The notes: a model not told the origin generated them from the letters alone. Shown: positions 18,953 through 28,093, counted from the first letter of the stretch. The stretch is DNA of 64,000 bases from Chryseobacterium aurantiacum (GCF_003020585.1 NZ_PXUE01000001.1:62001-126000); one strand, 5' to 3'. Made by a program: numbers and translations.

Positions 18953-19984
18953 TTAATGAGATGCTAAAAATACTTGGTTATTGGTCAGATACTGATCAAC
19001 ATATGATTTTAACTGAGCCTTTTTTGATGGGTCTTTTATTACATCATAAATCAATACCAAACCATTGGTTCCAAAATCTACCAGAACTGAATTGTCTTTA
19101 GTAGAGGTGCTCTGCCATTCAGAAATATTGATTTTAGAGTTGGGTTGATCAAGATTAAAAACTTTTGCGAAACCTTTCGATTTGTCTCCTCCTCTGGTAA
19201 CGCAATATAGCTTTTTAGAATAATTTTTAGAAGCCTCCTGTGCATCTGCATCATTTGATACGTTTGAGTTCAGGGTATTAATAACCGTCATTACCCCTGC
19301 TCTTGCAGCACGCTGACGATCAGGATTGGTTGTTTGGGCCTGAAAAATCATATCTACTTTAGCGCCTGTGTAAATGTCCACCGTAACATGTGTTCCGTAA
19401 TCACGAACAATTTGTTCCGGTGTTTTGGACTGGAGGTCCTGTAAGAAACCTTGAGTAAGGTAATTGCTAAGCATGTCAGGAGTAGTATTTAGACGATATC
19501 TTTTTTGCTTAATGATAAGATTGTAACTTCCATAAATATACTTAGCATCAAAAAGAGTCGGGCTATTGGTTGTAGCCGAGTTGATTATGCTTGATATTGT
19601 TTTTCCGTAAAGCTGCATCTGTTCTGTAGCACTTACTTTTTTGGAAATCACTTTTGAAAAAGCAACCGCATCTGCACCATATTCCTCTGAGTATTCCTGA
19701 GATAAGGTGTTTTCGTCAAGTAATCTTGCACTTTGTTCTGCTTGAAATAGATCAATATTGATTACTTTAGAGCCTGTAGCATTCGTATTTGCATATTCTC
19801 CTGTTGCATTATAGCCGTATCCAAGGGCATTATAGGCTCCAAATACTTTATTGTTTTCGAGTAATGTTAGATTCTCACTAGACGGGTTTTGAGTGTGTGT
19901 TTCAACAAGTGTTTCATCATTTGAACATGATGATGTAGATAGCATAAGTAAAGCACTTATGCATAATAAAATTTGCCTTTTCAT
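18953..19984 (-). CDS. MACPF (perforin-like) domain lipoprotein
   Basis: A 343-residue exported protein. Residues 1-20 (MKRQILLCISALLML then STSSC) look like a lipoprotein signal with Cys20 as the lipid site, though the lipobox is imperfect. The body has the MACPF hallmarks: 'GYGYNATGEYAN' near the start, a long helical middle, and the signature YGTHV at about residues 194-198 followed by a glycine-bearing strand (YTGAKVDM). Bacteroidota MACPF proteins include BSAP antimicrobial toxins, so pore formation or antagonism is possible but not shown. The start at 19984 is preferred over 20008 because a -7 box covers 20006-20013. The gene is monocistronic with its own terminator; no immunity gene is obvious. 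Confidence 0.85.
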   Translation of the reverse strand: MKRQILLCISALLMLSTSSCSNDETLVETHTQNPSSENLTLLENNKVFGAYNALGYGYNATGEYANTNATGSKVINIDLFQAEQSARLLDENTLSQEYSEEYGADAVAFSKVISKKVSATEQMQLYGKTISSIINSATTNSPTLFDAKYIYGSYNLIIKQKRYRLNTTPDMLSNYLTQGFLQDLQSKTPEQIVRDYGTHVTVDIYTGAKVDMIFQAQTTNPDRQRAARAGVMTVINTLNSNVSNDADAQEASKNYSKKLYCVTRGGDKSKGFAKVFNLDQPNSKINISEWQSTSTKDNSVLVDFGTNGLVLIYDVIKDPSKKAQLKSYVDQYLTNNQVFLASH

Positions 19985-20005
19985 AGTTATCAAAATAATT
20001 TTTAC

Positions 20006-20013
20006 CAAAAATA
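20006..20013 (-). promoter_or_regulatory. -7 promoter box for the MACPF gene
   Basis: TATTTTTG on the minus strand, 21 bases before the chosen ATG. It overlaps the upstream in-frame start and so supports the shorter protein. Confidence 0.55.
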
Positions 20014-20149
20014 GAGGTAAATCAAAAAACCGGGAAATAATAAAGTGTGATAAAAGTCATGATTAGGGATTTACAGTGAAATTGTTATAGCTTGGGTTAA
20101 TATGAATGCATTGTAATGAACACAGCTCTGTAAGGATACTTGCAAAAAA

Positions 20150-20174
20150 AAACTGCCTCAAAAAGAGGCAGTTT
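20150..20174 (-). terminator. Terminator of the accB-accC operon
   Basis: Inverted repeat AAACTGCCTC/GAGGCAGTTT with a 5-base loop, followed by seven or more T residues on the minus strand, 23 bases past the accC stop. Confidence 0.85.
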
Positions 20175-20197
20175 AAAGTCTTTATTTTAAAATAATC

Positions 20198-21553
20198 TTA
20201 GTGATTATCATATTTTCTATCCATCACAAAATCTTCCATGAATTTTGTAGTATAGTTTCCTGCAAGATAATCTTCATTATCCATCAGTTGTCTGTGGAAA
20301 GGAATAGTGGTTTTTACGCCCTCAATATAGAATTCTTCCAGAGCACGTCTCATTTTTGCAATAGCTTCCTCACGGGTTTGAGCCGTCGTGATAAGCTTAG
20401 CGATCATAGAGTCATAGTTGGAAGGGATTGTATATCCTGAATAAACGTGAGTGTCTACTCTGATTCCGTGTCCGCCAGGAATATTTAATCCTGTGATTTT
20501 TCCTGGAGAGGGTCTGAAGTCTGCATAAGGATCTTCAGCATTGATTCTACATTCAATTGAGTGTAATTTCGGGTAGTAGTTGATCCCTGAAATAGGAGTT
20601 CCGGCAGCAAGAAGAATTTGTTCTCTGATTAGGTCATAATCAATTACCTGCTCAGTAATAGGGTGCTCTACCTGAATTCTTGTATTCATTTCCATGAAAT
20701 AGAAATTTCTATGTTTGTCTACAAGGAATTCAATAGTTCCTACTCCTTCATATCCAATAAATTCAGCAGCTTTTACAGCAGCGTCACCCATTTTCTCACG
20801 AAGTTCATCAGTCATGAACGGAGATGGAGTTTCTTCAGTTAATTTCTGGTTTCTTCTTTGTACAGAACAGTCTCTTTCAGAAAGGTGACAAGCTTTACCG
20901 AATTGGTCACCTGCAACCTGAATTTCGATGTGTCTAGGCTCTTCAATTAGTTTTTCCATGTACATACCTCCGTTTCCAAAGGCAGCCACAGCTTCTTGAA
21001 TTGCAGACTCCCAGTGATCTTTAAGGTCTTCAGCTTTCCAAACAGCTCTCATCCCTTTACCACCACCACCTGCAGTCGCCTTGATCATAACCGGATATCC
21101 GGTTTCTTCAGCAACTTTTACAGCGTGCTCGTAAGATTCGATCAAACCATCAGAACCAGGTACACATGGTACACCTGCTGCTTTCATGGTAGCTTTAGCA
21201 TTTGCTTTATCTCCCATTTTCTCAATCTGTTCAGGAGAAGCACCAATAAATTTGATACCGTTCTTTTCGCAGATTCTTGAGAAGTTAGCATTTTCAGATA
21301 AGAATCCATAACCTGGGTGAATTGCATCCGCATTGGTAATTTCCGCAGCAGCAATAATGTTAGGGATTTTAAGGTATGAGTCTTTGCTCATTGCAGGACC
21401 AATACAAACAGCTTCATCAGCAAATCTTACGTGAAGGCTGTCTTTATCAGCAGTAGAGTATACCGCTACGGTTTTGATCCCCATTTCTTTACAAGTACGT
21501 AAAATACGCATTGCAATTTCGCCACGATTGGCTATTAATATTTTTTTGAACAT
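20198..21553 (-). CDS. accC: Acetyl-CoA carboxylase biotin carboxylase subunit
   Basis: A 451-residue ATP-grasp enzyme that carboxylates the biotin carried by AccB using bicarbonate and ATP. It opens with [18 protein letters not shown], has the glycine-rich ATP loop '[12 protein letters not shown]', then [10 protein letters not shown], '[13 protein letters not shown]', and the catalytic [11 protein letters not shown] segment. The start at 21553 is chosen because every family member begins at this MFKKIL; the frame runs 19 codons further to 21610 without conserved residues. It lies 91 bases downstream of accB in the same direction. Confidence 0.97.
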   Translation of the reverse strand: MFKKILIANRGEIAMRILRTCKEMGIKTVAVYSTADKDSLHVRFADEAVCIGPAMSKDSYLKIPNIIAAAEITNADAIHPGYGFLSENANFSRICEKNGIKFIGASPEQIEKMGDKANAKATMKAAGVPCVPGSDGLIESYEHAVKVAEETGYPVMIKATAGGGGKGMRAVWKAEDLKDHWESAIQEAVAAFGNGGMYMEKLIEEPRHIEIQVAGDQFGKACHLSERDCSVQRRNQKLTEETPSPFMTDELREKMGDAAVKAAEFIGYEGVGTIEFLVDKHRNFYFMEMNTRIQVEHPITEQVIDYDLIREQILLAAGTPISGINYYPKLHSIECRINAEDPYADFRPSPGKITGLNIPGGHGIRVDTHVYSGYTIPSNYDSMIAKLITTAQTREEAIAKMRRALEEFYIEGVKTTIPFHRQLMDNEDYLAGNYTTKFMEDFVMDRKYDNH

Positions 21554-21644
21554 CTTTTTAGATTTTAGGTAATAGGTAGTAGGTACTAGAAAATTAAGTC
21601 TGCAAAACATTTTTTATTCTGCAACCTAAAAACTGCAACCTAAA

Positions 21645-22124
21645 TTAAGATGGGTCTACTAAGAATAAAGGTTGGTCGTATTCTACAGGAGTAGCATCAT
21701 CAACTAGAATCTTAACGATTTTTCCGCTGATTTCAGACTCAATCTGGTTAAATAATTTCATTGCTTCGATAACGCAAACTACTTTACCTACAGAAACTTC
21801 GTCTCCTACATTTACAAATACATCTTTATCTGGAGATGGCTTTCTGTAGAAAGTACCGATCATTGGAGACTTGATTGTTACATATTTGCTATCATCAGAT
21901 GCAGCTTCAGCCTTTTCAGATGGAGCAGCAGGAGTAGCAACAGGTGCTGGTGCAGCTACTGCTTGTGGAGCTGTGTGGTATACTGCAGGTTGTGCATAAA
22001 CAGCATCGTTTCCAGCTAATGGAGTTTTAATAGTGATTTCGAAATCCTTAGTCTTGTACTTCACCTCTGAAACTTCAGCCTTAGATACAAACTTAATAAG
22101 ATTCTGTATGTCTTTAATGTCCAT
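21645..22124 (-). CDS. accB: Biotin carboxyl carrier protein of acetyl-CoA carboxylase
   Basis: A 159-residue carrier. The N-terminal helix [16 protein letters not shown] is followed by an Ala/Pro-rich linker (about residues 50-80) and the biotinyl domain, with [13 protein letters not shown] (thumb) and the biotin-accepting lysine in EAMKLFN. The frame extends to 22190, but the rpmF terminator occupies 22181-22214, so the start at 22124 is correct. It is upstream of accC. The usual neighbour fabH is not present between rpmF and accB. Confidence 0.96.
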   Translation of the reverse strand: MDIKDIQNLIKFVSKAEVSEVKYKTKDFEITIKTPLAGNDAVYAQPAVYHTAPQAVAAPAPVATPAAPSEKAEAASDDSKYVTIKSPMIGTFYRKPSPDKDVFVNVGDEVSVGKVVCVIEAMKLFNQIESEISGKIVKILVDDATPVEYDQPLFLVDPS

Positions 22125-22180
22125 AAATTTGATATTTGATTTTGGTTCAAAGATACCAAAAAAACGTAAAAAACAACAAA

Positions 22181-22214
22181 AAACCGCCAAATTTTATCAA
22201 AATTGGGCGGTTTT
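22181..22214 (-). terminator. Terminator of rpmF
   Basis: Arms AAACCGCC(A)AATTTT and AAAATT(G)GGCGGTTT, followed on the minus strand by TTTTTTGTTGTTTTTT, about 38 bases beyond the rpmF stop. It separates rpmF from accB. Confidence 0.8.
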
Positions 22215-22251
22215 TGTATTAAAATGAGGCTTTTTCAATGAAAAGCGACTC

Positions 22252-22455
22252 TTAGTTTTCTTCAGTAGTAGCTACTTCTTTTTCCAATACTACTTTACCT
22301 CTGTAGTAAAGTTTTCCTTCATGCCAGTGAGCTCTGTGGTATAGGTGAAGCTCTCCTGTTGTTGCATCTTTAGCTAATTGAGGAACTACAGCTTTGTAGT
22401 GAGTTCTTCTCTTATCTCTTCTTGTGGACGACTGTCTTCTCTTTGGATGTGCCAT
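22252..22455 (-). CDS. rpmF: 50S ribosomal protein L32
   Basis: A 67-residue bL32. The opening [20 protein letters not shown] is the standard L32 start. The protein lacks the zinc-binding Cys pairs seen in some bL32 proteins (no cysteine at all), so it is the zinc-independent form. It follows yceD by 67 bases, the classic yceD-rpmF pair. Confidence 0.97.
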   Translation of the reverse strand: MAHPKRRQSSTRRDKRRTHYKAVVPQLAKDATTGELHLYHRAHWHEGKLYYRGKVVLEKEVATTEEN

Positions 22456-22522
22456 TTTCTAATAACTTTTTTAATTGATGAGCGATGAGATTCATCATCT
22501 CATCATATTTAAATTATTCTAT

Positions 22523-23059
22523 TTAATTATTGTCTCTTAATTTTCTTAATGCGTCCCATCTTGGATCGCTCTCATGTTCTTTTTCTTCTTCTTCAGCTTC
22601 CTCAATTTCTTTTGGGCTGAACTGATCAAGGATTTTTAGATCTTCTTCATTTACGTTGGGTGATATTTTCTTCATCGGGATAGAAAGCATTACATTTTCA
22701 TATATCAAATGTGCTACATTGAATGCATGATCTCCTGTAGGGATTGTAATGACATCTTCATTGCTGTCATCATATTCTTCTCCGAAATTCACCAAAATCT
22801 TGATTTCATTCTCAATAGGATAGTCGAAATCTTCATTTGTGATATCACAAACCAATTCGATCAGTCCATCTATTTTAATCTCAAATTCCAGAAAAGTAGT
22901 GTGTTTATCAAGTAATACACTTACTGTTATTCTAGGATTTGTAAATTCCTGCTCAGTATCAAATAATTGAAAGAACGTTTTATCTATCTCAAACTTGAAC
23001 TCGTGTTTTCCGTTTTTAAGTCCGGAAAAGCTTACGTCATAGTTTCTTAACTTGTCCAT
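22523..23059 (-). CDS. YceD family (DUF177) protein
   Basis: A 178-residue protein of the YceD/DUF177 family, known to be linked with L32 and in E. coli and plants with 23S rRNA accumulation. The visible signature is 'ELVCDITNEDFDYPIE', equivalent to the C-R-C region of the family although a second Cys is missing. The C-terminus is very acidic (EEAEEEEKEHESD). The start at 23059 (MDKLRNYDVSF) is preferred over the in-frame ATG at 23074 because a TATTTTTG -7 box occupies 23073-23080. It is immediately upstream of rpmF. Confidence 0.88.
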   Translation of the reverse strand: MDKLRNYDVSFSGLKNGKHEFKFEIDKTFFQLFDTEQEFTNPRITVSVLLDKHTTFLEFEIKIDGLIELVCDITNEDFDYPIENEIKILVNFGEEYDDSNEDVITIPTGDHAFNVAHLIYENVMLSIPMKKISPNVNEEDLKILDQFSPKEIEEAEEEEKEHESDPRWDALRKLRDNN

Positions 23060-23072
23060 AAAATGAGTGTGC

Positions 23073-23080
23073 AAAAATAT
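23073..23080 (-). promoter_or_regulatory. -7 promoter box for yceD-rpmF
   Basis: TATTTTTG on the minus strand, 13 bases before the chosen yceD ATG. It lies in the 84-base gap after pdxA. Confidence 0.5.
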
Positions 23081-23143
23081 GCATTTTTTTTATAATAACA
23101 AATAAAATCTAAAACAAATTAATTTAAAATTTGTTTCAATGGT

Positions 23144-24235
23144 TTATGCTTCAGTTTCCTCAGGTAGATCTTCATCTATTCCATTGTCTACAGCTACTTT
23201 TCTAGGCTGAAGACGGGTACTCATTAGTTCGCCGTATTCACTTCTGTTCTTAAAAATCTTAATGGCAGTGAAAATAGCTTCCGTAAAGCTCTGCTCATCA
23301 GCTATATTTTTCCCTGCAATATCATAAGCTACTCCGTGGTCTGGAGAAGTTCTGATAAAAGGAAGTCCCGCTGTATAATTTACCCCTTCCTCGTAAGCCA
23401 GTGTTTTGAATGGGGCTAATCCCTGATCATGATACATGGCTAAAACAGCGTCGAAGTTCTTGTATTTGTTCGGTTGGAAGAAACTATCTGCAGGGAAAGG
23501 GCCAAATGCCAGTACTCCGTTGTCTGATAATTCCTGAATAGCCGGACTAATGATTTCAATTTCTTCATTTCCGATTACACCACCGTCGCCTGCATGGGGG
23601 TTTAATCCCAACACAGCAATTTTAGGCTTCTGAACACAGAAATCTTCAATCAAGGTTTGGTTAAGTACCCTGATCTGTTTTTTTATTTTTTCCTTGGAAA
23701 TATTCTCTGCAATCTGAGAAATAGGAATGTGGTGAGTGGAAACTGCTACTTTCAGATCTTCAGTTACAAGGAACATTAATCCTTTTTTACTGAATTTTTC
23801 TTCAAAATATCCGGTGTGTCCGGCGTGTTTAAAGCCCATTTTTACCATTTCGTCTTTGTTGATAGGAGCTGTTACAAGAACGTCAATTTCTCCTTTCATT
23901 AAAGCTTCAGTGGCTGCTTCTAAAGAATCAATAGCCATTCTGGTAGATTCTTCAGTAGGAATGCCAAGTTCTACGTTTACGTTTTCCTTTGTCAGGTTAA
24001 CCATGTTGAGTTTTCCTCCCTGGGCCTGCGAAGCTTCATTAACGTAGTTGAAATTAAGATTCAGCTTGAAAATATTTTTCTGATAAGTGAATAATTTCCC
24101 CGAACCAAAAATTACAGGAGTGAAAAAATCTGTAATGGTTTTGTCTTTCAGAGACTTCATGATAATCTCCGGACCTATGCCGTTGAAATCACCTATTGAA
24201 ATTCCTACTCGTACTTTATGGTTTTTTGGGCTCAT
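23144..24235 (-). CDS. pdxA: 4-hydroxythreonine-4-phosphate dehydrogenase
   Basis: A 363-residue metal-dependent dehydrogenase of the pyridoxal 5'-phosphate pathway that oxidises 4-phosphohydroxy-L-threonine with NAD. It has VGISIGDFNGIGPEI, TAPINKDEM, KHAGHTGYFEE (a metal histidine), LGLNPHAGDGG, the second metal His in MYHDQGLAPFK, and the third in RTSPDHGVAYDIAG. The length is slightly above E. coli PdxA (329) because of an acidic C-terminal tail. It is divergent from ribE over 48 bases carrying two opposing -7 boxes. Confidence 0.96.
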   Translation of the reverse strand: MSPKNHKVRVGISIGDFNGIGPEIIMKSLKDKTITDFFTPVIFGSGKLFTYQKNIFKLNLNFNYVNEASQAQGGKLNMVNLTKENVNVELGIPTEESTRMAIDSLEAATEALMKGEIDVLVTAPINKDEMVKMGFKHAGHTGYFEEKFSKKGLMFLVTEDLKVAVSTHHIPISQIAENISKEKIKKQIRVLNQTLIEDFCVQKPKIAVLGLNPHAGDGGVIGNEEIEIISPAIQELSDNGVLAFGPFPADSFFQPNKYKNFDAVLAMYHDQGLAPFKTLAYEEGVNYTAGLPFIRTSPDHGVAYDIAGKNIADEQSFTEAIFTAIKIFKNRSEYGELMSTRLQPRKVAVDNGIDEDLPEETEA

Positions 24236-24241
24236 TTTGAT

Positions 24242-24249
24242 TATCTTTG
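24242..24249 (+). promoter_or_regulatory. -7 promoter box for ribE
   Basis: TATCTTTG on the plus strand, 34 bases before the ribE ATG, in the short divergent gap with pdxA. Confidence 0.6.
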
Positions 24250-24263
24250 AAGATTATAATTTA

Positions 24264-24271
24264 CAAATTTA
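24264..24271 (-). promoter_or_regulatory. -7 promoter box for pdxA
   Basis: TAAATTTG on the minus strand, 28 bases before the pdxA ATG. It faces the ribE promoter, so the two promoters overlap back to back. Confidence 0.55.
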
Positions 24272-24283
24272 GCAAAAAATAAT

Positions 24284-24868
24284 ATGTTCACAGGAATTAT
24301 TGAAGCAGTTGGTGTTATTGAAAAGATTGAGGAAAAAGGAAGCAACATAGATTTCACCCTGACATGCCCTTTTACAAACGAACTAAAAATTGATCAGAGC
24401 CTGGCACACAACGGATGTTGCCTTACTGTGGTAGAGATTAAAGACAATCAATATGTGGTAACGGCCATTAACGAAACATTGGAGAAAACCAACCTTGGAA
24501 AATGGGAATTGGGAACTGTTGTTAATCTTGAACGTTGCATGAAGATGGACGGAAGGTTAGACGGTCATATCGTTCAGGGTCACGTAGATAAAACCGGTGA
24601 GGTTGTAGGAATTGAAAACAAAGACGGAAGCTACTTCATCACAATGAAATACGAAGCAGACGGAAATTTTGTGACCGTACCTCAGGGCTCTATTACTGTA
24701 AACGGAATCAGTCTTACGGTTGCAAAAAGCGAGGATACACAGTTTTCTGTAGCTATTATTCCTTATACATGGGAATTTACCAATATGCAACACTTGAAAA
24801 TTGGTGATAAAGTTAACCTGGAATTTGACATCATTGGTAAGTATATTGCTAGGTTAATTAAAAAGTAG
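24284..24868 (+). CDS. ribE: Riboflavin synthase alpha subunit
   Basis: A 194-residue enzyme that dismutates two 6,7-dimethyl-8-ribityllumazine molecules to riboflavin. It contains two lumazine-binding repeats: the N-terminal MFTGIIEAVG opening with 'NGCCLTVVEI', and the second with GHIVQGHVD and 'VNGISLTVA'. The length equals the family norm of about 200. No FMN riboswitch is visible in the 48-base upstream gap. The histidine kinase gene starts 1 base after its stop, so the two are probably co-transcribed. Confidence 0.96.
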   Translation: MFTGIIEAVGVIEKIEEKGSNIDFTLTCPFTNELKIDQSLAHNGCCLTVVEIKDNQYVVTAINETLEKTNLGKWELGTVVNLERCMKMDGRLDGHIVQGHVDKTGEVVGIENKDGSYFITMKYEADGNFVTVPQGSITVNGISLTVAKSEDTQFSVAIIPYTWEFTNMQHLKIGDKVNLEFDIIGKYIARLIKK

Positions 24869-24869
24869 G

Positions 24870-26324
24870 ATGTCAATTAATAAATATAAAGGATATAGCT
24901 TAAGGAATCGGGTATTTTTCGGTTTCCTACTGGTATGTTTTTTAAGTGTTGTGGCAACTTCGCTTGTTCCTTACTTTGTTTTAAGGAATAACTCTCTCCA
25001 GCAGAGTAATATTGATATGCAGGAGAAAACCAATGCTGTAATGAGGTATCTGGATTATGCAGTAAGCCGCACGCTTGTAGAAACAAAAGACCTTCCGAAA
25101 GTATTAGGAAATAAAATCTTTGAAATAGCAGACATCAACCAGCATGATATTGTTATTTATGATCTGAAAGGTGATTATGTCCTTTCTAATAAAGATGAAA
25201 GCCTGATTGATCAGAAGACGCTGCCAATAGAAATTATCAACAAAATTCTGGCTACAGACGCAAGAGTGGATATGACAAGGTATGATGCCGCTAAAGATGC
25301 CAAGCTTACCTCTTCCTATCTTCTGTTGAAAAACAATGAGCTTGAACCCATTGGTGTTGTTTATATTCCTTTATATCATAATGAATCTGCATATCTTGAT
25401 GTTCTTCATCAATATGTAAAATATATTCTTTTAGTAGATATTTTCCTTATTTTATTCAGTGTCTGGATTAGCTGGGTGACTTCCAATAGTCTGGCAAAAA
25501 CCATTACTAAGTTCTCTGATATGATTACCCGTATTACATTGTTTGAAAATGAAATGCGTCCTATCAGGTATTATAAAAATGATGAGCTTAATGCTTTGGC
25601 AAGAGCTTACAACAGAATGATTCTTCAAATTCAGGATCAAAAAGAGAGATTGCGTTTCAAGGCCTCAGAAGAAGCATGGAGAGAAATGGCAAAACAGGTT
25701 GCCCATGAAGTGAAGAACCCCCTTACACCTATGAAGCTTACCATTCAGAACTTTGAAAGAAAATTCGATCCTGAAGATCCGAATATCAAAGAAAGAGTGA
25801 AGCAGATGAGCAAGACAATGGTGGATCAGATAGACCTGATTGCCACGGTAGCGTCAGCTTTCTCAGAATTTGCTAAACTTCCTGAAAAGAATAATGAAGT
25901 CATTAATCTGAATACTGAGGTTGAGGATATTCTTCGCGTGTTTAATGATGACAGTATCTTTATGCATGCCAATAAGAGTAATATTATGATCAATATGGAT
26001 AGGATTTATCTTTCCAGGATCATTACCAACCTTGTTACTAATGCCAAGCAGGCAGAAAGTGATGAAAGAAAACTCATCATTAATGTTGATGTAGAGCAGC
26101 ATCAGAGAAGAGTGATCGTTTCTGTTCAGGATAACGGAATCGGAATTCCTGAAAATATGTACGAAAGAATCTTTGAACCCAATTTTACATCAAAGAGTAG
26201 TGGGATGGGACTTGGTTTATCCATGGTAAGAAAGATGATCGAGGATTATAAAGGAGAAATTTCTGTGAAATCTGAGGTAGGAAAGGGGTCAACATTCATT
26301 ATAACATTACCTACCAACTTATAG
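24870..26324 (+). CDS. NtrY-like sensor histidine kinase
   Basis: A 484-residue inner-membrane sensor. A first transmembrane helix lies at about residues 15-38, an extracytoplasmic sensor region at about 40-175, a second helix at about 180-205, then HAMP, HisKA and HATPase_c. The phospho-acceptor His279 is in VAHEVKNPLTPMKL; the N box is LVTNAKQAE, and G boxes are DNGIGIPENMYERIFEP and GLGLSMVRKM. The H-box wording is NtrY-like. No response regulator is adjacent, so it is an orphan. It overlaps ribE and trmN6 closely (1-base gap; TAG/GTG overlap). Confidence 0.92.
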   Translation: MSINKYKGYSLRNRVFFGFLLVCFLSVVATSLVPYFVLRNNSLQQSNIDMQEKTNAVMRYLDYAVSRTLVETKDLPKVLGNKIFEIADINQHDIVIYDLKGDYVLSNKDESLIDQKTLPIEIINKILATDARVDMTRYDAAKDAKLTSSYLLLKNNELEPIGVVYIPLYHNESAYLDVLHQYVKYILLVDIFLILFSVWISWVTSNSLAKTITKFSDMITRITLFENEMRPIRYYKNDELNALARAYNRMILQIQDQKERLRFKASEEAWREMAKQVAHEVKNPLTPMKLTIQNFERKFDPEDPNIKERVKQMSKTMVDQIDLIATVASAFSEFAKLPEKNNEVINLNTEVEDILRVFNDDSIFMHANKSNIMINMDRIYLSRIITNLVTNAKQAESDERKLIINVDVEQHQRRVIVSVQDNGIGIPENMYERIFEPNFTSKSSGMGLGLSMVRKMIEDYKGEISVKSEVGKGSTFIITLPTNL

Positions 26325-27019
26325 TGAAGCCTTTTAAGTTTAAACAATTCGAAATTCAACAGTCTAAAAACGTCTTCCGTGTAGGAACAGATGGTGTTTT
26401 GCTTGGTGCCTTGGCTGATGTTGCATATGCTTCTCATGTTTTGGAAGTAGGAACGGGTACTGGGTTAATCTCCTTAATGCTTGCACAAAGAAATGTACAG
26501 GCTGATTTTTTAGGACTTGATATTAATGAAGAGGCTGCGAGCCTTACAAAGATGAATTTTCAAAACTCACCCTTTTATGTAAGGTTGAACAATGTTCATC
26601 AGGATTTTAAATCTTTTGATACAGATAAAAAGTTTGACCTGATTGTCTCTAATCCTCCTTATTTTGAAGAATCCGGATCTGAAAAAGATAAGATTGCACG
26701 GCAGACCGTAGAGTTAAATTTTAGACAGTTAATTGAAAAGTCTGCAGAACTTTTATCTGAAAATGGGCTTTTTTCGGTCATTATTCCTATTGAAGCAGGG
26801 GAAGTCTTTGTTGTAATTGCAGAAGAAAATAATCTGTTTTTGAATCGCAGGATAAATATCAAAGGTATTGAAGGGTCAAAAGCAAAAAGGGTTATTTTGG
26901 AATTTTCTCCAACAGAAAAAAATCTTGACGAGTCTGAGTTTATTATAGAAAAAAGTCCGAGAATATACTCGGACCAATATCTTGAACTCACTAGGGAGTT
27001 TCATGTCTTTAAGAAATAA
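26324..27019 (+). CDS. trmN6: tRNA1(Val) (adenine(37)-N6)-methyltransferase
   Basis: A 231-residue class I SAM methyltransferase of the TrmN6/YfiC group that methylates N6 of A37 in tRNA-Val. Conserved segments are the N-terminal FKFKQFEIQQSKNVFRVGTDGVLLGA, the SAM loop EVGTGTGLISLM, and the catalytic NPPYF. The start is GTG at 26324, sharing one base with the kinase stop (TAGTG), which points to translational coupling. A plus-strand terminator is not obvious. Confidence 0.9.
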   Translation: MKPFKFKQFEIQQSKNVFRVGTDGVLLGALADVAYASHVLEVGTGTGLISLMLAQRNVQADFLGLDINEEAASLTKMNFQNSPFYVRLNNVHQDFKSFDTDKKFDLIVSNPPYFEESGSEKDKIARQTVELNFRQLIEKSAELLSENGLFSVIIPIEAGEVFVVIAEENNLFLNRRINIKGIEGSKAKRVILEFSPTEKNLDESEFIIEKSPRIYSDQYLELTREFHVFKK

Positions 27020-27069
27020 GATTATAAAGGTGTTTGTACAACTTTATAATTTCTAAATCTAATTTTTTT

Positions 27070-27780
27070 TTATTCAAACAATTCTGCAGTATCCAATACA
27101 GACACTTTTCCGTCTTCACATCTGATAGCTTCACCAGGGAAGTTTTGAATCATGTGGTAGTCGTGTGTTGCCATTACTACTGCCGCTCCGTTTTCAAGGG
27201 CTACCTGCTTCAGAAGCGTCATGATTTCATTAGAAGTTTCCGGGTCAAGGTTTCCTGTTGGCTCATCCGCTAAGATTAGATCCGGGTGATTAAGTAGCGC
27301 TCTTGCGATGGCAATACGCTGCTGTTCTCCTCCAGAAAGTTCGTGTGGCATTTTGTGCTTTTTGCTTTTCATGTTCACACTTCCGAGTACTTCATTGATG
27401 CGGTCTTCTATTTTTACCTTATCGTTCCATCCTGTAGCTTCCAGAACGAACTTTAGGTTTTTCTCAACCGTTCTGTCAGAAAGCAGCTGGAAATCCTGGA
27501 ATACAATTCCTAATTTTCTTCTAAGGTTAGGGATATCAGACGGCTTTAGCTTTGCCAGTTCGAATCCTACCACAGCTCCGTGTCCTGATGCCAATGGAAT
27601 GTGACCATAAAGCGTTTTCAGAAGTGAGCTTTTTCCAGAACCTGTTTTTCCGATAAGATAACAGAATCTCCCTTTTTTAATGTTAAGATTTACATCAGTA
27701 AGGACCGTAAAGTTTTTCTGTGCAATTTTTGCATGCTGTAAACTTATGATATTGTCTCCGGAGATATTTGTATGTGGCAT
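27070..27780 (-). CDS. FtsE-like ABC transporter ATP-binding protein
   Basis: A 236-residue ABC ATPase similar to FtsE, which with FtsX controls septal peptidoglycan hydrolases. It has a Walker A GKTGSGKSS, a Q-loop FQDFQLL, the signature LSGGEQQRIAIARALL, a Walker B LILADEPTGNLD, and the H-loop THDYHMI. The wording 'LADEPTGNLDPETS' and its length match FtsE and LolD-type MacB ATPases. No permease (FtsX) is next to it, so the partner is elsewhere. FtsE is favoured by the H-loop form, but a LolD role is possible. Confidence 0.82.
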   Translation of the reverse strand: MPHTNISGDNIISLQHAKIAQKNFTVLTDVNLNIKKGRFCYLIGKTGSGKSSLLKTLYGHIPLASGHGAVVGFELAKLKPSDIPNLRRKLGIVFQDFQLLSDRTVEKNLKFVLEATGWNDKVKIEDRINEVLGSVNMKSKKHKMPHELSGGEQQRIAIARALLNHPDLILADEPTGNLDPETSNEIMTLLKQVALENGAAVVMATHDYHMIQNFPGEAIRCEDGKVSVLDTAELFE

Positions 27781-27879
27781 AATTAAATTTTAAAGGCTGT
27801 TTCTAATAAAAATATTTCAACTTTTAAAAATAGAAAAAATAAGTCTATTTGACTTTAATTTTAGTAAATTTTAACAACA

Positions 27880-27916
27880 AAAAATGCCTGAAAAGCAACT
27901 TTTCAAGCATTTTTTG
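27880..27916 (-). terminator. Terminator of rpmH
   Basis: Arms AAAAAATGCCTGAAAAG and CTTTTCAAGCATTTTTT flank a short loop about 18 bases past the rpmH stop, with T-rich sequence following on the minus strand. Confidence 0.8.
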
Positions 27917-27934
27917 TATATGATAATAAAAAGA

Positions 27935-28093
27935 TTATCTCTTAGCGCGTGCAGCACTTACAGTTAAACTCTTTCTGCCTTTAGCTCTTCTCGCAGCCAA
28001 AACTCTTCTTCCATTTGGCGTAGACATTCTTTCTCTGAAACCGTGTTTGTTTCTCTTTTTTCTTTCTGATGGCTGGAATGTTCTTTTACTCAT
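27935..28093 (-). CDS. rpmH: 50S ribosomal protein L34
   Basis: A 52-residue bL34, found by reading the minus strand. It starts [20 protein letters not shown], contains [19 protein letters not shown] and ends in TVSAARAKR. It is the smallest large-subunit basic protein and the sequence is unambiguous. It has its own promoter box at 28138-28145 and a strong terminator. The usual downstream partner rnpA is absent here. Confidence 0.97.
   Translation of the reverse strand: MSKRTFQPSERKKRNKHGFRERMSTPNGRRVLAARRAKGRKSLTVSAARAKR

Noticed and set aside
22125..22190. N-terminal extension of accB.
   Set aside because: The DNA overlaps the rpmF terminator arms and adds no conserved residues.
24250..24283. 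FMN riboswitch before ribE.
   Set aside because: The gap is only 48 bases and holds two promoter boxes; there is no room for the aptamer.
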